Shown here in pieces: positions 24,707-37,433 of a stretch of 64,000 bases of DNA (position 1 is the stretch's first letter; every line of letters starts with the position of its first letter). The stretch comes from Cupriavidus sp. MP-37. Its GTDB lineage: Bacteria; Pseudomonadota; Gammaproteobacteria; Burkholderiales; Burkholderiaceae. The position numbers and the translations under genes are program-made. The stretch spans positions 1,883,001 to 1,947,000 of the forward strand of contig NZ_CP085344.1 in NCBI RefSeq assembly GCF_020618415.1, in the 5' to 3' direction. The notes under the pieces are model-generated. The model saw only the letters and a program-made list of their open reading frames with translations, was not told the origin of the DNA and did not search any database.

Positions 24707-24742
24707 ATAAAAAAGCGGCGCGGACGGCCGCTTTCTTTTTTC
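24707..24742. terminator. bidirectional terminator between the SpoU methyltransferase and ppsR
   Basis: An A tract, stem AAAGCGGC (24712-24719), a 7-base loop, GCCGCTTT (24727-24734), then a T-rich run. It serves both the plus-strand lipid A run and the minus-strand ppsR gene, which ends at 24748. Confidence 0.8.
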
Positions 24743-24747
24743 TTGCT

Positions 24748-25665
24748 TCAGTAGTTGTCGCGGTCGACCTTGATCTCCTGCAGGATCGTGGTCGCGATCT
24801 CTTCGATCGACTTGTGCGTCGAAGACAGCCACTTGATGCCTTCGCGGCGCATCATCGCCTCGGCCTCGTTGACCTCGTAGCGGCAGTTTTCCAGCGCGGC
24901 GTACTTGCTGCCGGGGCGGCGCTCGTTGCGGATCTCGGTCAGGCGCTGCGGATCGATCGACAGGCCGAAGATCTTCGGCTTGAACGCATACAGTGCCGAC
25001 GGCAGCTTGCCGCGCTCGAAGTCGTCGGGAATCAGCGGATAGTTGGCCGCTTTCAGCCCGTATTGCATCGCCAGGTAGAGGCTGGTCGGGGTCTTGCCGC
25101 TGCGCGACACGCCCACCAGGATCACATCGGCTTCTTCCAGGTTCTTGTGTGACTGGCCGTCATCATGCGCCAGCGAGAAGTTGATCGCCTCGATCCGGTT
25201 CTTGTACGCCTCGGTGTCCGCGTTCTGGTGGAAGCGGCCGATGGCGTGGGTGGACTTCAGGCCCAGTTCCTTCTCGAGCGGCTCGATGAAGGTCTGGAAC
25301 ATGTCCAGGATCATCGCCTTGGCGCGGCGCAGTGCCTTGTTCGCTTCCTGGTTGACCAGCGTGGTGAAGACGATCGGGGGCACGCCTTCGTTGTGGAACG
25401 CCTCGTTGATCTTGCCGACGGCGATATGTGCCTTTTCCGGGGTATCGACGAAGGGCATGCGCACCTTGCGGAAGCGCATCTCGAACTGGGCCAGGATGGA
25501 ATGGCTGAAGGTCTCGGCGGTGATGCCGGTGCCGTCCGAGACGATGAACACGGTGCGCACCGCAGGGCGCTCGGCCGCCTGGGGTGCGGGCGCGGCAGCG
25601 GTTGCAGGCTGCGTTCCAGGCTGGGACCCGGGTGTCGCCGTTCCGGGCGCTTCTGGCTGGGACAT
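24748..25665 (-). CDS. ppsR: PEP synthase regulatory kinase/pyrophosphorylase PpsR (DUF299)
   Basis: PpsR uses ADP to phosphorylate, and phosphate to dephosphorylate, a threonine of PEP synthase, switching gluconeogenic flux. The 305-residue protein shows VFIVSDGTGITAETFSHSIL near the N terminus, the P-loop-like GVSRSGKTPTSLYLA, and the C-terminal RYEVNEAEAMMRREGIKWLS. The first roughly 35 residues (Pro/Ala-rich) are not conserved. The start is the ATG at 25665; an upstream frame to 25731 is unlikely. It is divergent from its substrate gene ppsA. Confidence 0.95.
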   Translation of the reverse strand: MSQPEAPGTATPGSQPGTQPATAAAPAPQAAERPAVRTVFIVSDGTGITAETFSHSILAQFEMRFRKVRMPFVDTPEKAHIAVGKINEAFHNEGVPPIVFTTLVNQEANKALRRAKAMILDMFQTFIEPLEKELGLKSTHAIGRFHQNADTEAYKNRIEAINFSLAHDDGQSHKNLEEADVILVGVSRSGKTPTSLYLAMQYGLKAANYPLIPDDFERGKLPSALYAFKPKIFGLSIDPQRLTEIRNERRPGSKYAALENCRYEVNEAEAMMRREGIKWLSSTHKSIEEIATTILQEIKVDRDNY

Positions 25666-25815
25666 GAGGATGGCGCAATCGATCGCGCAATAAATAGATT
25701 GAATCTTCCGCAGAAAAGTGCGGCGCAGCACGGTAGAATAGCGGCGATCTTTTCGCTAAGCAATTCCATAGGGTGGCCGGCTTCGCCACATGCCCGCGCC
25801 ACAAACCGCGCCGGA

Positions 25816-25827
25816 ATTGTCGACAAT
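25816..25827. promoter_or_regulatory. palindromic operator-like site ATTGTCGACAAT between ppsR and ppsA
   Basis: This perfect 12-bp palindrome stands in the 303-base divergent gap, 142 bases ahead of ppsA and 151 from ppsR. The ATTGTnnACAAT pattern is like operators of FadR/FCD-type GntR regulators. A TAGAAT -10-like box on the plus strand (25734-25739) lacks a -35. Nothing else in the gap is recognisable. Confidence 0.45.
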
Positions 25828-25968
25828 GCGCGCTACGCGATGAGAGCCGTAGCGCCAGGTCCGCAGCGCCAGTTCGGGGTTGCTTAGCCAAGCGATCCGC
25901 CCGGGAACAGAACATCAACAACATGCCGGGCATGCGCAACCAGTTTTCTACTTTGTTTTGAGGCTCTC

Positions 25969-28353
<2,385 letters not shown>

Positions 28354-28432
28354 GGCATTTGACGTCACAATAACGATTGCCGGCGCCCTCGGGCAGCCGG
28401 CGGAAGCACCGGCCCTGCGTCAGGTGTTGCAA

Positions 28433-28467
28433 GCCCCGCAGACGCTGTATGGCGCTGCGGGGTTTTT
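28433..28467 (+). terminator. rho-independent terminator after ppsA
   Basis: GCCCCGCAG, a 13-base loop region, CTGCGGGG, then TTTTTACTTTTT. The hairpin lies 80 bases past the ppsA stop. Confidence 0.85.
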
Positions 28468-28504
28468 ACTTTTTCGGGAAATCCGTGGTCGAACGGGAGC
28501 TTGG

Positions 28505-28939
28505 ATGGCGTACTACATCTGGTTCGTGGCAGCGGTGGTGCTGGTGATCGTCGAACTGAACACCGGCACGTTCTATCTGCTGATGGTGGCGGTGGGCCTC
28601 GCCGCCGCCGGTGTGGCGGCCTTGCTCGGCGCATCGCCGGCGGCGCAGGCGCTGATCGGGGCGCTGGTCGCGGCGGTGCTGATCGCCGGGCTGCGCCGCA
28701 CCCGCTTCGGCAAGCTGCGGCGCGGCAATGCCGCGGCCGATCCCAACGTCAACCTCGATATCGGCCAGGAGCTCGACGTGCCCGCGTGGGACGCCAACCG
28801 GCGCGCCCGCGTGCCATACCGGGGCGCCGACTGGACGGTCGAGCTGGCACCCGATTGTCCCCCTGACCGCGCGCTGGCGCCGGGCCGCTACCGCATTGTC
28901 GCGGTGCGCGGCAGCACGCTGGTGGTGTCGCCCCGCTGA
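28505..28939 (+). CDS. NfeD-family membrane protein
   Basis: The 144-residue protein has two to three hydrophobic segments at the N terminus (YYIWFVAAVVLVIVELNTGT, LLMVAVGLAAAGVAALLG, LIGALVAAVLIAGL). A C-terminal OB-fold domain follows (DIGQELDVPAW...RARVPYRGADWTVEL). NfeD proteins pair with SPFH/stomatin-like proteins, and such a gene follows at 29048. The start is the ATG at 28505; upstream frame includes the ppsA terminator and is rejected. The molecular function of the pair is not established; membrane microdomain organisation is the usual suggestion. Confidence 0.9.
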   Translation: MAYYIWFVAAVVLVIVELNTGTFYLLMVAVGLAAAGVAALLGASPAAQALIGALVAAVLIAGLRRTRFGKLRRGNAAADPNVNLDIGQELDVPAWDANRRARVPYRGADWTVELAPDCPPDRALAPGRYRIVAVRGSTLVVSPR

Positions 28940-29047
28940 AGCCCTGTCTTCCGAGTCTTTTGCACATCGCGGCCGCGGCCGCGGTGTGTTCCGCCTGCCG
29001 CCGACCGGCGGCGCCGTACCGATGTGTTCTGCCTGGAGGGTCGTTAC

Positions 29048-29980
29048 ATGCTCGCTTTTCAGCTTGGTTTGCTGCCGCTGATCATCCTTATCGCCGTGAT
29101 CGTGCTGATCGCCAAGGGCATCAAGATTGTGCCGCAGCAGCATGCCTGGGTGCTGGAGCGCCTGGGCCGCTACCACGCCACCCTGACGCCCGGCCTGTCG
29201 ATCGTGGTGCCATTCGTCGACCGCGTCGCCTACAAGCACGTGCTCAAGGAAATCCCGCTGGACGTGCCCAGCCAGGTCTGCATCACCAAGGACAACACGC
29301 AGCTGCAGGTCGACGGCGTGCTGTACTTCCAGGTCACCGACCCGATGAAGGCGTCGTACGGCTCCAGCAACTTCGTGGTCGCGATCACGCAGCTGTCGCA
29401 GACCACGCTGCGCTCGGTGATCGGCAAGCTGGAGCTGGACAAGACCTTCGAGGAGCGCGAGTTCATCAACCACAGCGTGGTCAACGCGCTCGACGAAGCC
29501 GCCTCCAACTGGGGCGTGAAGGTGCTGCGCTACGAGATCAAGGACCTGACCCCGCCCAAGGAAATCCTGCATGCGATGCAGGCGCAGATCACCGCCGAGC
29601 GCGAGAAGCGCGCGCTGATCGCGGCCTCCGAAGGCAAGCGCCAGGAGCAGATCAACCTGGCCACCGGCGCGCGCGAGGCGGCGATCCAGAAGTCCGAGGG
29701 CGAACGCCAGGCGGCCATCAACAAGGCCCAGGGCGAGGCCAGCGCGATCCTGGCGGTGGCCGAGGCCAATGCGCAGGCGATCCAGAAGATCGGCAACGCG
29801 ATCCGCACCGAGGGCGGCATTGATGCGGTCAACCTGAAGGTGGCCGAGGAGTATGTGGCCGCGTTCGGCAACCTCGCCAAGCAGGGCAATACGCTGATCG
29901 TGCCGGGCAATATGGGCGACATGAGCAGCATGATCGCCACGGCCTTGCAGATCGTGAAGGGGCAGCAGAAGGCTGCTTGA
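29048..29980 (+). CDS. SPFH/band 7 (stomatin-like, QmcA type) membrane protein
   Basis: The 310-residue protein has one N-terminal membrane anchor (LGLLPLIILIAVIVLIAKGI), then a band 7 domain (VPQQHAWVLERLGRYHATLTPGL through YEIKDLTPPKEILHAMQ). A charged alpha-helical coiled coil follows (AEREKRALIAASEGKRQEQI...), ending in a glycine-rich tail. The start is at 29048 after GGAGGGTCGTTAC. It pairs with the NfeD gene 108 bases upstream. Confidence 0.93.
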   Translation: MLAFQLGLLPLIILIAVIVLIAKGIKIVPQQHAWVLERLGRYHATLTPGLSIVVPFVDRVAYKHVLKEIPLDVPSQVCITKDNTQLQVDGVLYFQVTDPMKASYGSSNFVVAITQLSQTTLRSVIGKLELDKTFEEREFINHSVVNALDEAASNWGVKVLRYEIKDLTPPKEILHAMQAQITAEREKRALIAASEGKRQEQINLATGAREAAIQKSEGERQAAINKAQGEASAILAVAEANAQAIQKIGNAIRTEGGIDAVNLKVAEEYVAAFGNLAKQGNTLIVPGNMGDMSSMIATALQIVKGQQKAA

Positions 29981-30015
29981 AGGGCAGCGCAGGGAAGGGC
30001 GGCCAGGCTCAGTAA

Positions 30016-30133
30016 TGCCGTTCAGTTAACCACTGTCGTTCCCGCGCAGGCGGGAACCCAGTGACTTCAAAAGACGCTGGATTCCCGCCTACGCGGGAAT
30101 GACGGTAGTGTTTGACACCTTAACTGAACGGCA
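30016..30133. mobile_element. MITE-like 118-bp element with 14-bp terminal inverted repeats
   Basis: TGCCGTTCAGTTAA (30016-30029) is exactly inverted at 30120-30133. Each half also has an internal palindrome of the TTCCCGCGnAGGCGGGAA type (30039-30056 and 30082-30099), the second in opposite orientation. The element is flanked by a 13-bp direct repeat, GGCCAGGCTCAGT (30001-30013 and 30137-30149), the right copy of which contains the smpB stop codon. It encodes nothing. It is consistent with a non-autonomous transposed element, although no transposase family is assigned. Confidence 0.7.
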
Positions 30134-30144
30134 CAAGGCCAGGC

Positions 30145-30597
30145 TCAGTGCTTGGTGTCGCCCTTCATGATGCGGGCCTTCTCGCGCTGCCAGTCGCGCT
30201 GCTTTTCGGTCTCGCGCTTGTCGAACTGCTTCTTGCCCTTGGCCAGGCCGATCTCGCATTTCACGCGGCCGCGCGTGTAATGCAGGTTCAGCGGCACCAG
30301 GGTGTAGCCGCGCTGCTCGACCTTGCCGATCAGCTTCTTGATTTCATCGGCCTTGAGCAGCAGCTTGCGCGTGCGCACCGGATCGGGCTTGACGTGGGTG
30401 GAGGCGCTTTGCAGCGGGCTGATATGGGCGCCGATCAGGAACATCTCGGCGTCGCGCACGACCACGTAGCCTTCCTTGATCTGCACCCGCCCGGCGCGGA
30501 TCGCCTTGACCTCCCAGCCTTCCAGCACGATCCCGGCCTCGTATCGTTCCTCGATGAAATAGTCGAAGAAGGCCTTCTTGTTATCTGCAATGGTCAT
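30145..30597 (-). CDS. smpB: SsrA-binding protein SmpB
   Basis: SmpB carries tmRNA to stalled ribosomes in trans-translation. The 150-residue protein has [62 protein letters not shown] motifs and the basic C-terminal tail ([11 protein letters not shown]). The stop codon lies within the 13-bp direct repeat that flanks the MITE-like element. Confidence 0.97.
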   Translation of the reverse strand: MTIADNKKAFFDYFIEERYEAGIVLEGWEVKAIRAGRVQIKEGYVVVRDAEMFLIGAHISPLQSASTHVKPDPVRTRKLLLKADEIKKLIGKVEQRGYTLVPLNLHYTRGRVKCEIGLAKGKKQFDKRETEKQRDWQREKARIMKGDTKH

Positions 30598-30776
30598 GCG
30601 TGCGGGTAGGGTGCGGGTGGGTGGATTCTGGCCGGTTCGCTGCGGCGCCGCATGGCGGGATGCCGCGGGGCGCGCGTGTCGGCTAAAATCGGGATTCTAG
30701 CAAACCAGCCCCCGGCACAGGCGCATGCCTGCCGCGCAGCGCGCGCGGCATGGCCGCAAGCCAGATTTCCCCTTAC

Positions 30777-31214
30777 ATGGCAGACGTCCATAAATCCGTC
30801 CTGCTCGGTTACTCCGCCGCGCAGATGTACGACCTGGTCACCCGCGTGGAGGACTATCCCAAGTTCCTGCCATGGTGCGGCGGCGTGGAGGTGTTCGAGC
30901 AGACCGAGACCATGCTCGACGCCAAGATCCATATCCACTTCAAGGGCATCCAGCAGTTCTTCCATACGCGCAATACCCAGGAGCGTCCCACGCGTATCGA
31001 CATGACCTTTGCCGACGGGCCGTTCAAGACGTTCAACGGGTCATGGCGCTTCACGCCGCTGCGCGAAGACGCCTGCAAGATCGAGTTCCACCTGCACTAC
31101 GAGTTTTCCAGCCTGCTGCTGGAGAAGATCATCGGCCCGGTCTTCAGCATGATCGCCAATACCTTTGTCGATGCCTTCGTCAAGCGCGCCGAGGTGGTGT
31201 ATGGCACCAGCTGA
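30777..31214 (+). CDS. ratA: RatA-type START/polyketide cyclase-like protein
   Basis: The 145-residue protein has the COQ10/RatA fold signature: VHKSVLLGYSAAQMYDLV, VEDYPKFLPWCGGVEV, and the C-terminal helix GPVFSMIANTFVDAFVKRAEVVYG. In E. coli RatA was described as a toxin that blocks 70S formation, while other members bind quinone; which applies here is open. The start is the ATG at 30777. It overlaps the following rnfH/ratB gene by 14 bases and is divergent from smpB, the common arrangement. Confidence 0.9.
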   Translation: MADVHKSVLLGYSAAQMYDLVTRVEDYPKFLPWCGGVEVFEQTETMLDAKIHIHFKGIQQFFHTRNTQERPTRIDMTFADGPFKTFNGSWRFTPLREDACKIEFHLHYEFSSLLLEKIIGPVFSMIANTFVDAFVKRAEVVYGTS

Positions 31215-31548
31215 GCGCAGCGCCGGCACGGTGCATATCGCGGTCTGCTACGCGCGTCCGGACGCCGTGTTTATGAAGGACATCGACGTGCCGGCCGGCA
31301 CCACGATTGCCGCGGCCATCGCCGGTTCCGGGCTGCAGCAGGCCTGCCCGGAGGTCGACCCGGCCACCATGCGCGTGGGTATTTTCGGCAAGCTCAAGAC
31401 CCCGGAGACGGTGGTGCGCGACGGCGATCGCGTCGAGGTGTACCGGCCGCTGACGGCGGATCCGAAGCAGGCCCGCCGCAAGCGGGTCCAGAAACAGCGC
31501 GCCAGCGGCACGCGCGAGGGCCAGAAATGGCTGCGCGGCAATAGCTGA
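31201..31548 (+). CDS. RnfH-family ubiquitin-fold protein (RatB)
   Basis: The 115-residue protein has the RnfH core: VHIAVCYARPDAVFMKDIDVPAGTT..., MRVGIFGKLKTPETVVRDGDRVEVYRPLTADPKQARRKR. The beta-grasp fold resembles MoaD/ThiS but lacks their Gly-Gly end. It is translationally coupled to ratA (ATG lies inside ratA). Its role is not established; it is historically paired with RatA. Confidence 0.9.
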   Translation: MAPAERSAGTVHIAVCYARPDAVFMKDIDVPAGTTIAAAIAGSGLQQACPEVDPATMRVGIFGKLKTPETVVRDGDRVEVYRPLTADPKQARRKRVQKQRASGTREGQKWLRGNS

Positions 31549-31563
31549 GCCGCGCCTCGCCGT

Positions 31564-31600
31564 CAACAAAAACGGGGCCTGGGCGGCCCCGTTTTTGTTG
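31564..31600. terminator. bidirectional terminator between rnfH and the DUF4124 gene
   Basis: CAACAAAAACGGGGCC, a short loop, then its near-perfect complement GGCCCCGTTTTTGTTG. The long A/T arms make it work on both strands between two convergent genes. Confidence 0.9.
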
Positions 31601-31602
31601 CC

Positions 31603-32124
31603 TCAGTTGCAGTGCTTCTCCAGGTTGGCGCTGGTCTTGAGGATTTCCGCCTGGCGCTGCTCGCCGCTCAGGTGCTGGAGCGAACCATCCGGGCCGGCGA
31701 CCGCGGCGCGCATGCCTTGTTGCAGTCCGGTGGCGTAGTTGCGCAGCTGCGCGCAGCGCACCGCGCGCTCGGCCGCCTCGGTTTCCTTGCGGGCTTCTTC
31801 GGCGGCGGCTTTCAGGCTGGCTTCGCGGCGCTTCTGGAACGCTTCTTCGGGCGTTGGCGCGGAGACGGCGGGCTTGGCCGATGCCTTGGGCGGTGCCGGC
31901 GTGGCGGCGTCCGCGGCCTGGGCGGCCTGCACCGGCTGGAATTCGCCGGCATGGCGTCCGGGCGCGCGCAGGACTCTGGCCGCTGCCGTGGACGGCGGCA
32001 CGTCGCTGTAGACCATGTGTCCGTTGGCATCGCGCCACTGCCAATAGGCACGGGCCGGCGCAGGCAGGGCCAAGAGGGCGGCAAGGGCAGCGGCAAGCAG
32101 GCACGGCGCGGACGATCGTGGCAT
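31603..32124 (-). CDS. DUF4124-type exported protein
   Basis: The 173-residue protein begins with a signal peptide (MPRSSAPCLLAAALAALLAL, cleaved near ARA). The short DUF4124 motif follows (YWQWRDANGHMVYSDVPPS), then an Ala/Pro linker and a charged helical segment (EEAFQKRREASLKAAAEEAR). Two Cys (CAQLRNYATG and the penultimate residue region) could form a disulfide. The start at 32124 gives the clean signal peptide; upstream codons are Arg-rich and unlikely. Its function is unknown; it is presumably periplasmic. The 190 bases upstream hold no gene. Confidence 0.8.
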   Translation of the reverse strand: MPRSSAPCLLAAALAALLALPAPARAYWQWRDANGHMVYSDVPPSTAAARVLRAPGRHAGEFQPVQAAQAADAATPAPPKASAKPAVSAPTPEEAFQKRREASLKAAAEEARKETEAAERAVRCAQLRNYATGLQQGMRAAVAGPDGSLQHLSGEQRQAEILKTSANLEKHCN

Positions 32125-32314
32125 GGCGGGACGTCTCAAAGTGGCTCTAGAGGCACGGGCCGCCGGCTGCATGCGTGGCGATGCCGCGGCAAGACCACCG
32201 CGGCGACAGCTCGGGCGCCCCGCCTGCAAGGCAATGCGTAGCGCCGGTTTGACCCTGGGAAATACGTTGTATTTTTAACTGGCGCGTGTGACCCCCACGC
32301 CATGGTTCGCTAGT

Positions 32315-33274
32315 CTACGCAGACTTGTCGGTGGCGTGCAAGCGCACCGACCAGGCCACGCCGACCATCAGCAACACGATCGCGGCGAGTTCGAGCGGGC
32401 GGGGCCAGCGCTGGTCGAAGACAAAGCCATAGGCGAGCGCGAACAGCGTTTCGAACACGATCATCTGGCCCGACAGCGTCAGCGGCAGGCGCCGGCTGGC
32501 GATATTCCACAGGTTGTTGCCGATCAGCGAAGCGCCCAGCGCCACCGCGGCATTGACCATCCAGAACCACTGCCAGTCGCGGCCGCTGTCGGCGGCGCTC
32601 AGGGTGTCGCCGGCGATGATCCAGCCGACCAGCGCCAGCACCGCGGACACCGCACCAGTCGACAGCCCGTACAGCGCCGACCATTCATTGCCGCTGTAAT
32701 GCGGGTTGCGCTGCAGGTAGCGCGCGTTGTCTACCGCGTAGAGGGTCCAGCAGACCAGCGCGCCGGCAGCGCAGCCGACCCCGGCCAGCTTCTGCCACAC
32801 CGGCCGCGCCACGGCGCCGGCCGCCGCCGCATGGGCGCTTTGGCCGCCGCCGAACAGGTCGATATTGATGCAGGCAATGCCCGCGGCCACCACCAGCAGC
32901 GGCCACAACAGCCGCGACAGCGGCACCGCGCCGTGGTCGCGCCGGCCCATGATGGTGACCGAGATCGGCAGGATGCCGATGATCAGCGAGGTCGGGCCGA
33001 CCCCGGCCAGCTGCACGCCGAAGGCCAGCAGCACGTAGTAGAGCAGGTTGCCGGTAAAGGCCTGGCGCAGCAGCGCCACGCAGTCGGCGCGGGTCAGCTT
33101 GCGGGCGATGCGCCGCATCAGCGGCAGCGCGGCCACGCACGCCACCAGCCCGTAGGCCAGGTAGCGGCCAATGGCGAGTTCCCAAGGCGAAAACGCGGGC
33201 AGAAGCTTGGGGGCGATGAACACCATGCCCCAGAACGCGCCAGCCAGCAGCCCGCACAATACGCCGATTCCCAT
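32315..33274 (-). CDS. EamA/DMT-family transporter
   Basis: The 319-residue protein has ten predicted membrane segments in two EamA halves (GVLCGLLAGAFWGMVFIAPKL; later CWTLYAVDNARYL and SLIGNNLWNIASRRLPLTLSG), typical of drug/metabolite exporters. The start is the ATG at 33274. The open frame continues far upstream across guaB, but that is antisense. Substrate unknown. It is divergent from guaB with 123 bases between them. Confidence 0.88.
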   Translation of the reverse strand: MGIGVLCGLLAGAFWGMVFIAPKLLPAFSPWELAIGRYLAYGLVACVAALPLMRRIARKLTRADCVALLRQAFTGNLLYYVLLAFGVQLAGVGPTSLIIGILPISVTIMGRRDHGAVPLSRLLWPLLVVAAGIACINIDLFGGGQSAHAAAAGAVARPVWQKLAGVGCAAGALVCWTLYAVDNARYLQRNPHYSGNEWSALYGLSTGAVSAVLALVGWIIAGDTLSAADSGRDWQWFWMVNAAVALGASLIGNNLWNIASRRLPLTLSGQMIVFETLFALAYGFVFDQRWPRPLELAAIVLLMVGVAWSVRLHATDKSA

Positions 33275-33365
33275 ACTTCGCCGTGCCCGGATAAAAAGAC
33301 ATCGAGCATAGCAGACGGCACCCGGGAACGGCGCTTGCCGGGCATCAGCAAATCGCGCATTCCTG

Positions 33366-34861
<1,496 letters not shown>

Positions 34862-35039
34862 TGCCCCCAGGGCCGCGCCCCGTCCCTGCAGGCGGTGCGC
34901 GGCCGCGGCATCGGGGCGCAGGCACGCCGTCGCGTGCCCGCGCCCGACCCGCCATCCCATCCGAACCTGGCCGCGCGCCATGCAGGCGTTGTCCTGATGC
35001 CCGCCGCACCACCGGCCGGGGCCAAGACGAGGAGCGCCA

Positions 35040-35651
35040 ATGAAGGTGTTGCTGCGAGCCGTGCTGTTTTTCGATGCCCTGGTGGACCTGCTGCTGGGCA
35101 TCCTGCTGCTGATGTCCCCGTTCACCACGCTGTATGCGGCGCTGCAGTTGCCGCAGCCGCAGCCTGCGCTGTTCGGGCAGTTGCTGGGCGTGGCGCTGGT
35201 GGGACTGTCGGTGCTGCTGTGGCAGGCCGCCTTCAATGGCCAGCTGACGGTGCCGGTGGCGCGCACGGCCGGCTACGTGAACCTCGCCAGCGCGGTACTG
35301 ATCATCGCCTGGATGGTGTTCCTGGAGCTGCCGCTGGAAGGCGCCGGCAAGCTCTGGCTGCCGACCATGGCGGTGGTGCTGCTGTTCTTTGCCGTGGTGC
35401 AGATCCCGGCGGCCAAGCGCGTGCGCGTGCGCGAACAGCAACGGAAAATGGAACGCGCGCTGCAGGAACAGGAAAGCAGGAAGGAACCCGGCGTTGCCCC
35501 CGCGGCGCGCCCCACGAATACCCCAGAATACCGGCGCGAGCCGGTCATCACGCCGCCGCCGGGCTATGGCCCCGGCACGGAAGTCGTGACCGAGCCCATC
35601 CCGGAAGACACGCCATCGGCCCATCATGCACGACAAAATCCTCATTCTTGA
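35040..35651 (+). CDS. membrane protein of unknown function between guaB and guaA
   Basis: The 203-residue protein has four predicted membrane segments ([75 protein letters not shown]). A charged cytoplasmic tail ([20 protein letters not shown]) then passes into a Pro/Thr-rich end. I do not recognise the family. Its last 26 bases overlap the start of guaA, so translation of the two is likely coupled, and the spacing suggests a guaB-orf-guaA operon. Confidence 0.8.
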   Translation: MKVLLRAVLFFDALVDLLLGILLLMSPFTTLYAALQLPQPQPALFGQLLGVALVGLSVLLWQAAFNGQLTVPVARTAGYVNLASAVLIIAWMVFLELPLEGAGKLWLPTMAVVLLFFAVVQIPAAKRVRVREQQRKMERALQEQESRKEPGVAPAARPTNTPEYRREPVITPPPGYGPGTEVVTEPIPEDTPSAHHARQNPHS

Positions 35652-37245
35652 TTTCGGCTCGCAGGTCACGCAGCTGATCGCCCGCCGCGTCCGCGAGGCG
35701 CACGTCTATTGCGAAATCCATCCGAACGACGTCAGCGACGCGTTCGTGCGCGAATTCGCCCCCAAGGCGATCATCCTGTCCGGCAGCCATGCCAGCACCT
35801 ATGAAGACCACCAGCTGCGCGCGCCGCAGGCGGTGTGGGACCTGGGCGTGCCGGTGCTGGGCATCTGCTACGGCATGCAGACCATGGCGGTGCAGCTGGG
35901 CGGCAAGGTCGAGTGGAGCGACCATCGTGAATTCGGCTACGCCGAGATGCGCGCCCACGGCCATACCGAGCTGCTCAAGGACATCGAGGACTTCCGCACC
36001 CCGGAAGGCCACGGCATGCTCAAGGTGTGGATGAGCCACGGCGACAAGGTCACCGGCCTGCCGCCCGGCTTCAAGCTGATGGCATCGACGCCGAGCTGCC
36101 CGATCGCCGGCATGGCCGACGAGACGCGCCACTACTACGCCGTGCAGTTCCACCCCGAGGTCACGCACACGGTCAAGGGGCGCCAGATGCTGGAGCGCTT
36201 CGTGCTGCAGATCGCCGGCTGCAAGGCCGACTGGATCATGCGCGACCATATCGAGGAAGCGGTGGCCCGCATCCGCGAGCAGGTCGGCGATGAAGAAGTC
36301 ATCCTGGGCCTGTCCGGCGGCGTCGATTCTTCCGTGGCCGCGGCGCTGATCCATCGCGCCATCGGCGACCAGCTGACCTGCGTGTTCGTCGACCACGGCC
36401 TGCTGCGCCAGGACGAAGGCAAGCTGGTGATGGAAATGTTCGTCGGCCGCCTGCACGCCAAGGTGGTCCATGTCGACGCCTCGGAACAGTTCCTGGGCCA
36501 CCTCGCCGGCGTCACCGACCCCGAGCAGAAGCGCAAGATCATCGGCCGCGAGTTCGTCGAGGTATTCCAGGCCGAGGCCAAGAAGCTGACCAACGCCAAG
36601 TGGCTGGCGCAGGGCACCATCTACCCGGATGTGGTGGAGTCGGGCGGCACCAAGACCAAGAAGGCCACCACCATCAAGAGCCACCACAACGTCGGTGGCC
36701 TGCCCGAGACGCTGGGCCTGAAACTGCTGGAGCCGTTGCGCGACCTGTTCAAGGACGAAGTCCGCGAGCTCGGCGTGGCCCTGGGCCTGCCGCCTGAAAT
36801 GGTCTACCGCCACCCGTTCCCGGGCCCGGGCCTGGGCGTGCGCATCCTCGGCGAAGTCAAGCGCGACTACGCCGACCTGCTGCGCCGCGCCGATGCCATC
36901 TTCATCGAAGAACTGCGCAAGACCATCGCCACCGAACAGGACGCCGCCGCGGGCCTGTGCGAGCCCGACCACGTCGGCAAGACCTGGTACGACCTGACCA
37001 GCCAGGCCTTCGCCGTGTTCCTGCCGGTCAAGTCCGTCGGCGTGATGGGCGACGGCCGCACCTACGACTACGTCGTCGCGCTGCGCGCGGTGCAGACCAC
37101 CGACTTCATGACCGCGCACTGGGCGCACCTGCCGTATGCGCTGCTGGGCCGCTGCTCGAACCGGATCATCAACGAAGTGCGGGGGTTGAACCGGGTTGTG
37201 TATGACGTGTCGGGGAAGCCGCCGGCGACGATTGAGTGGGAGTGA
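35626..37245 (+). CDS. guaA: GMP synthase (glutamine-hydrolysing)
   Basis: GuaA aminates XMP to GMP. The 539-residue protein has an N-terminal class I glutamine amidotransferase ([20 protein letters not shown]; nucleophile Cys in GICYGMQ; HPEVTHT His-Glu). An ATP-pyrophosphatase PP-loop follows ([17 protein letters not shown]), with a C-terminal dimerisation domain ending PPATIEWE. Its 3' end is intact and marks the left boundary of the accessory island; guaA 3' ends are a known target of genomic-island integrases. Confidence 0.97.
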   Translation: MHDKILILDFGSQVTQLIARRVREAHVYCEIHPNDVSDAFVREFAPKAIILSGSHASTYEDHQLRAPQAVWDLGVPVLGICYGMQTMAVQLGGKVEWSDHREFGYAEMRAHGHTELLKDIEDFRTPEGHGMLKVWMSHGDKVTGLPPGFKLMASTPSCPIAGMADETRHYYAVQFHPEVTHTVKGRQMLERFVLQIAGCKADWIMRDHIEEAVARIREQVGDEEVILGLSGGVDSSVAAALIHRAIGDQLTCVFVDHGLLRQDEGKLVMEMFVGRLHAKVVHVDASEQFLGHLAGVTDPEQKRKIIGREFVEVFQAEAKKLTNAKWLAQGTIYPDVVESGGTKTKKATTIKSHHNVGGLPETLGLKLLEPLRDLFKDEVRELGVALGLPPEMVYRHPFPGPGLGVRILGEVKRDYADLLRRADAIFIEELRKTIATEQDAAAGLCEPDHVGKTWYDLTSQAFAVFLPVKSVGVMGDGRTYDYVVALRAVQTTDFMTAHWAHLPYALLGRCSNRIINEVRGLNRVVYDVSGKPPATIEWE

Positions 37246-37261
37246 AATCAGGTCCTTCGGG

Positions 37262-37342
37262 GACTATCGCGAGCTATCGAAAAGTCGTCGTGGCACTTTG
37301 ATTTATAAAGAAATACGTCGCGACGACTATCGGTGGCTATCG
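37262..37342. repeat. repeat cluster at guaA 3' junction, possible integrase-site relic
   Basis: GACTATCGCGAGCTATCG (37262-37279) recurs as GACTATCGGTGGCTATCG (37325-37342), 15 of 18 identical. Between them AGTCGTCG (37283-37290) is inverted as CGACGACT (37321-37328), around an AT-rich centre. This starts 16 bases past the guaA stop. The layout is like arm and core sites of a tyrosine recombinase, but no integrase gene and no second copy of a core were found in the window. Confidence 0.4.
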
Positions 37343-37433
37343 CCAGCCCGCAGAACAGATTGGCGGTGTAACTGGCAGTAAGAACCGATGGCCGGATTGA
37401 GACCGTCCCGTTCACTACCCAGACCAAAGCCGT

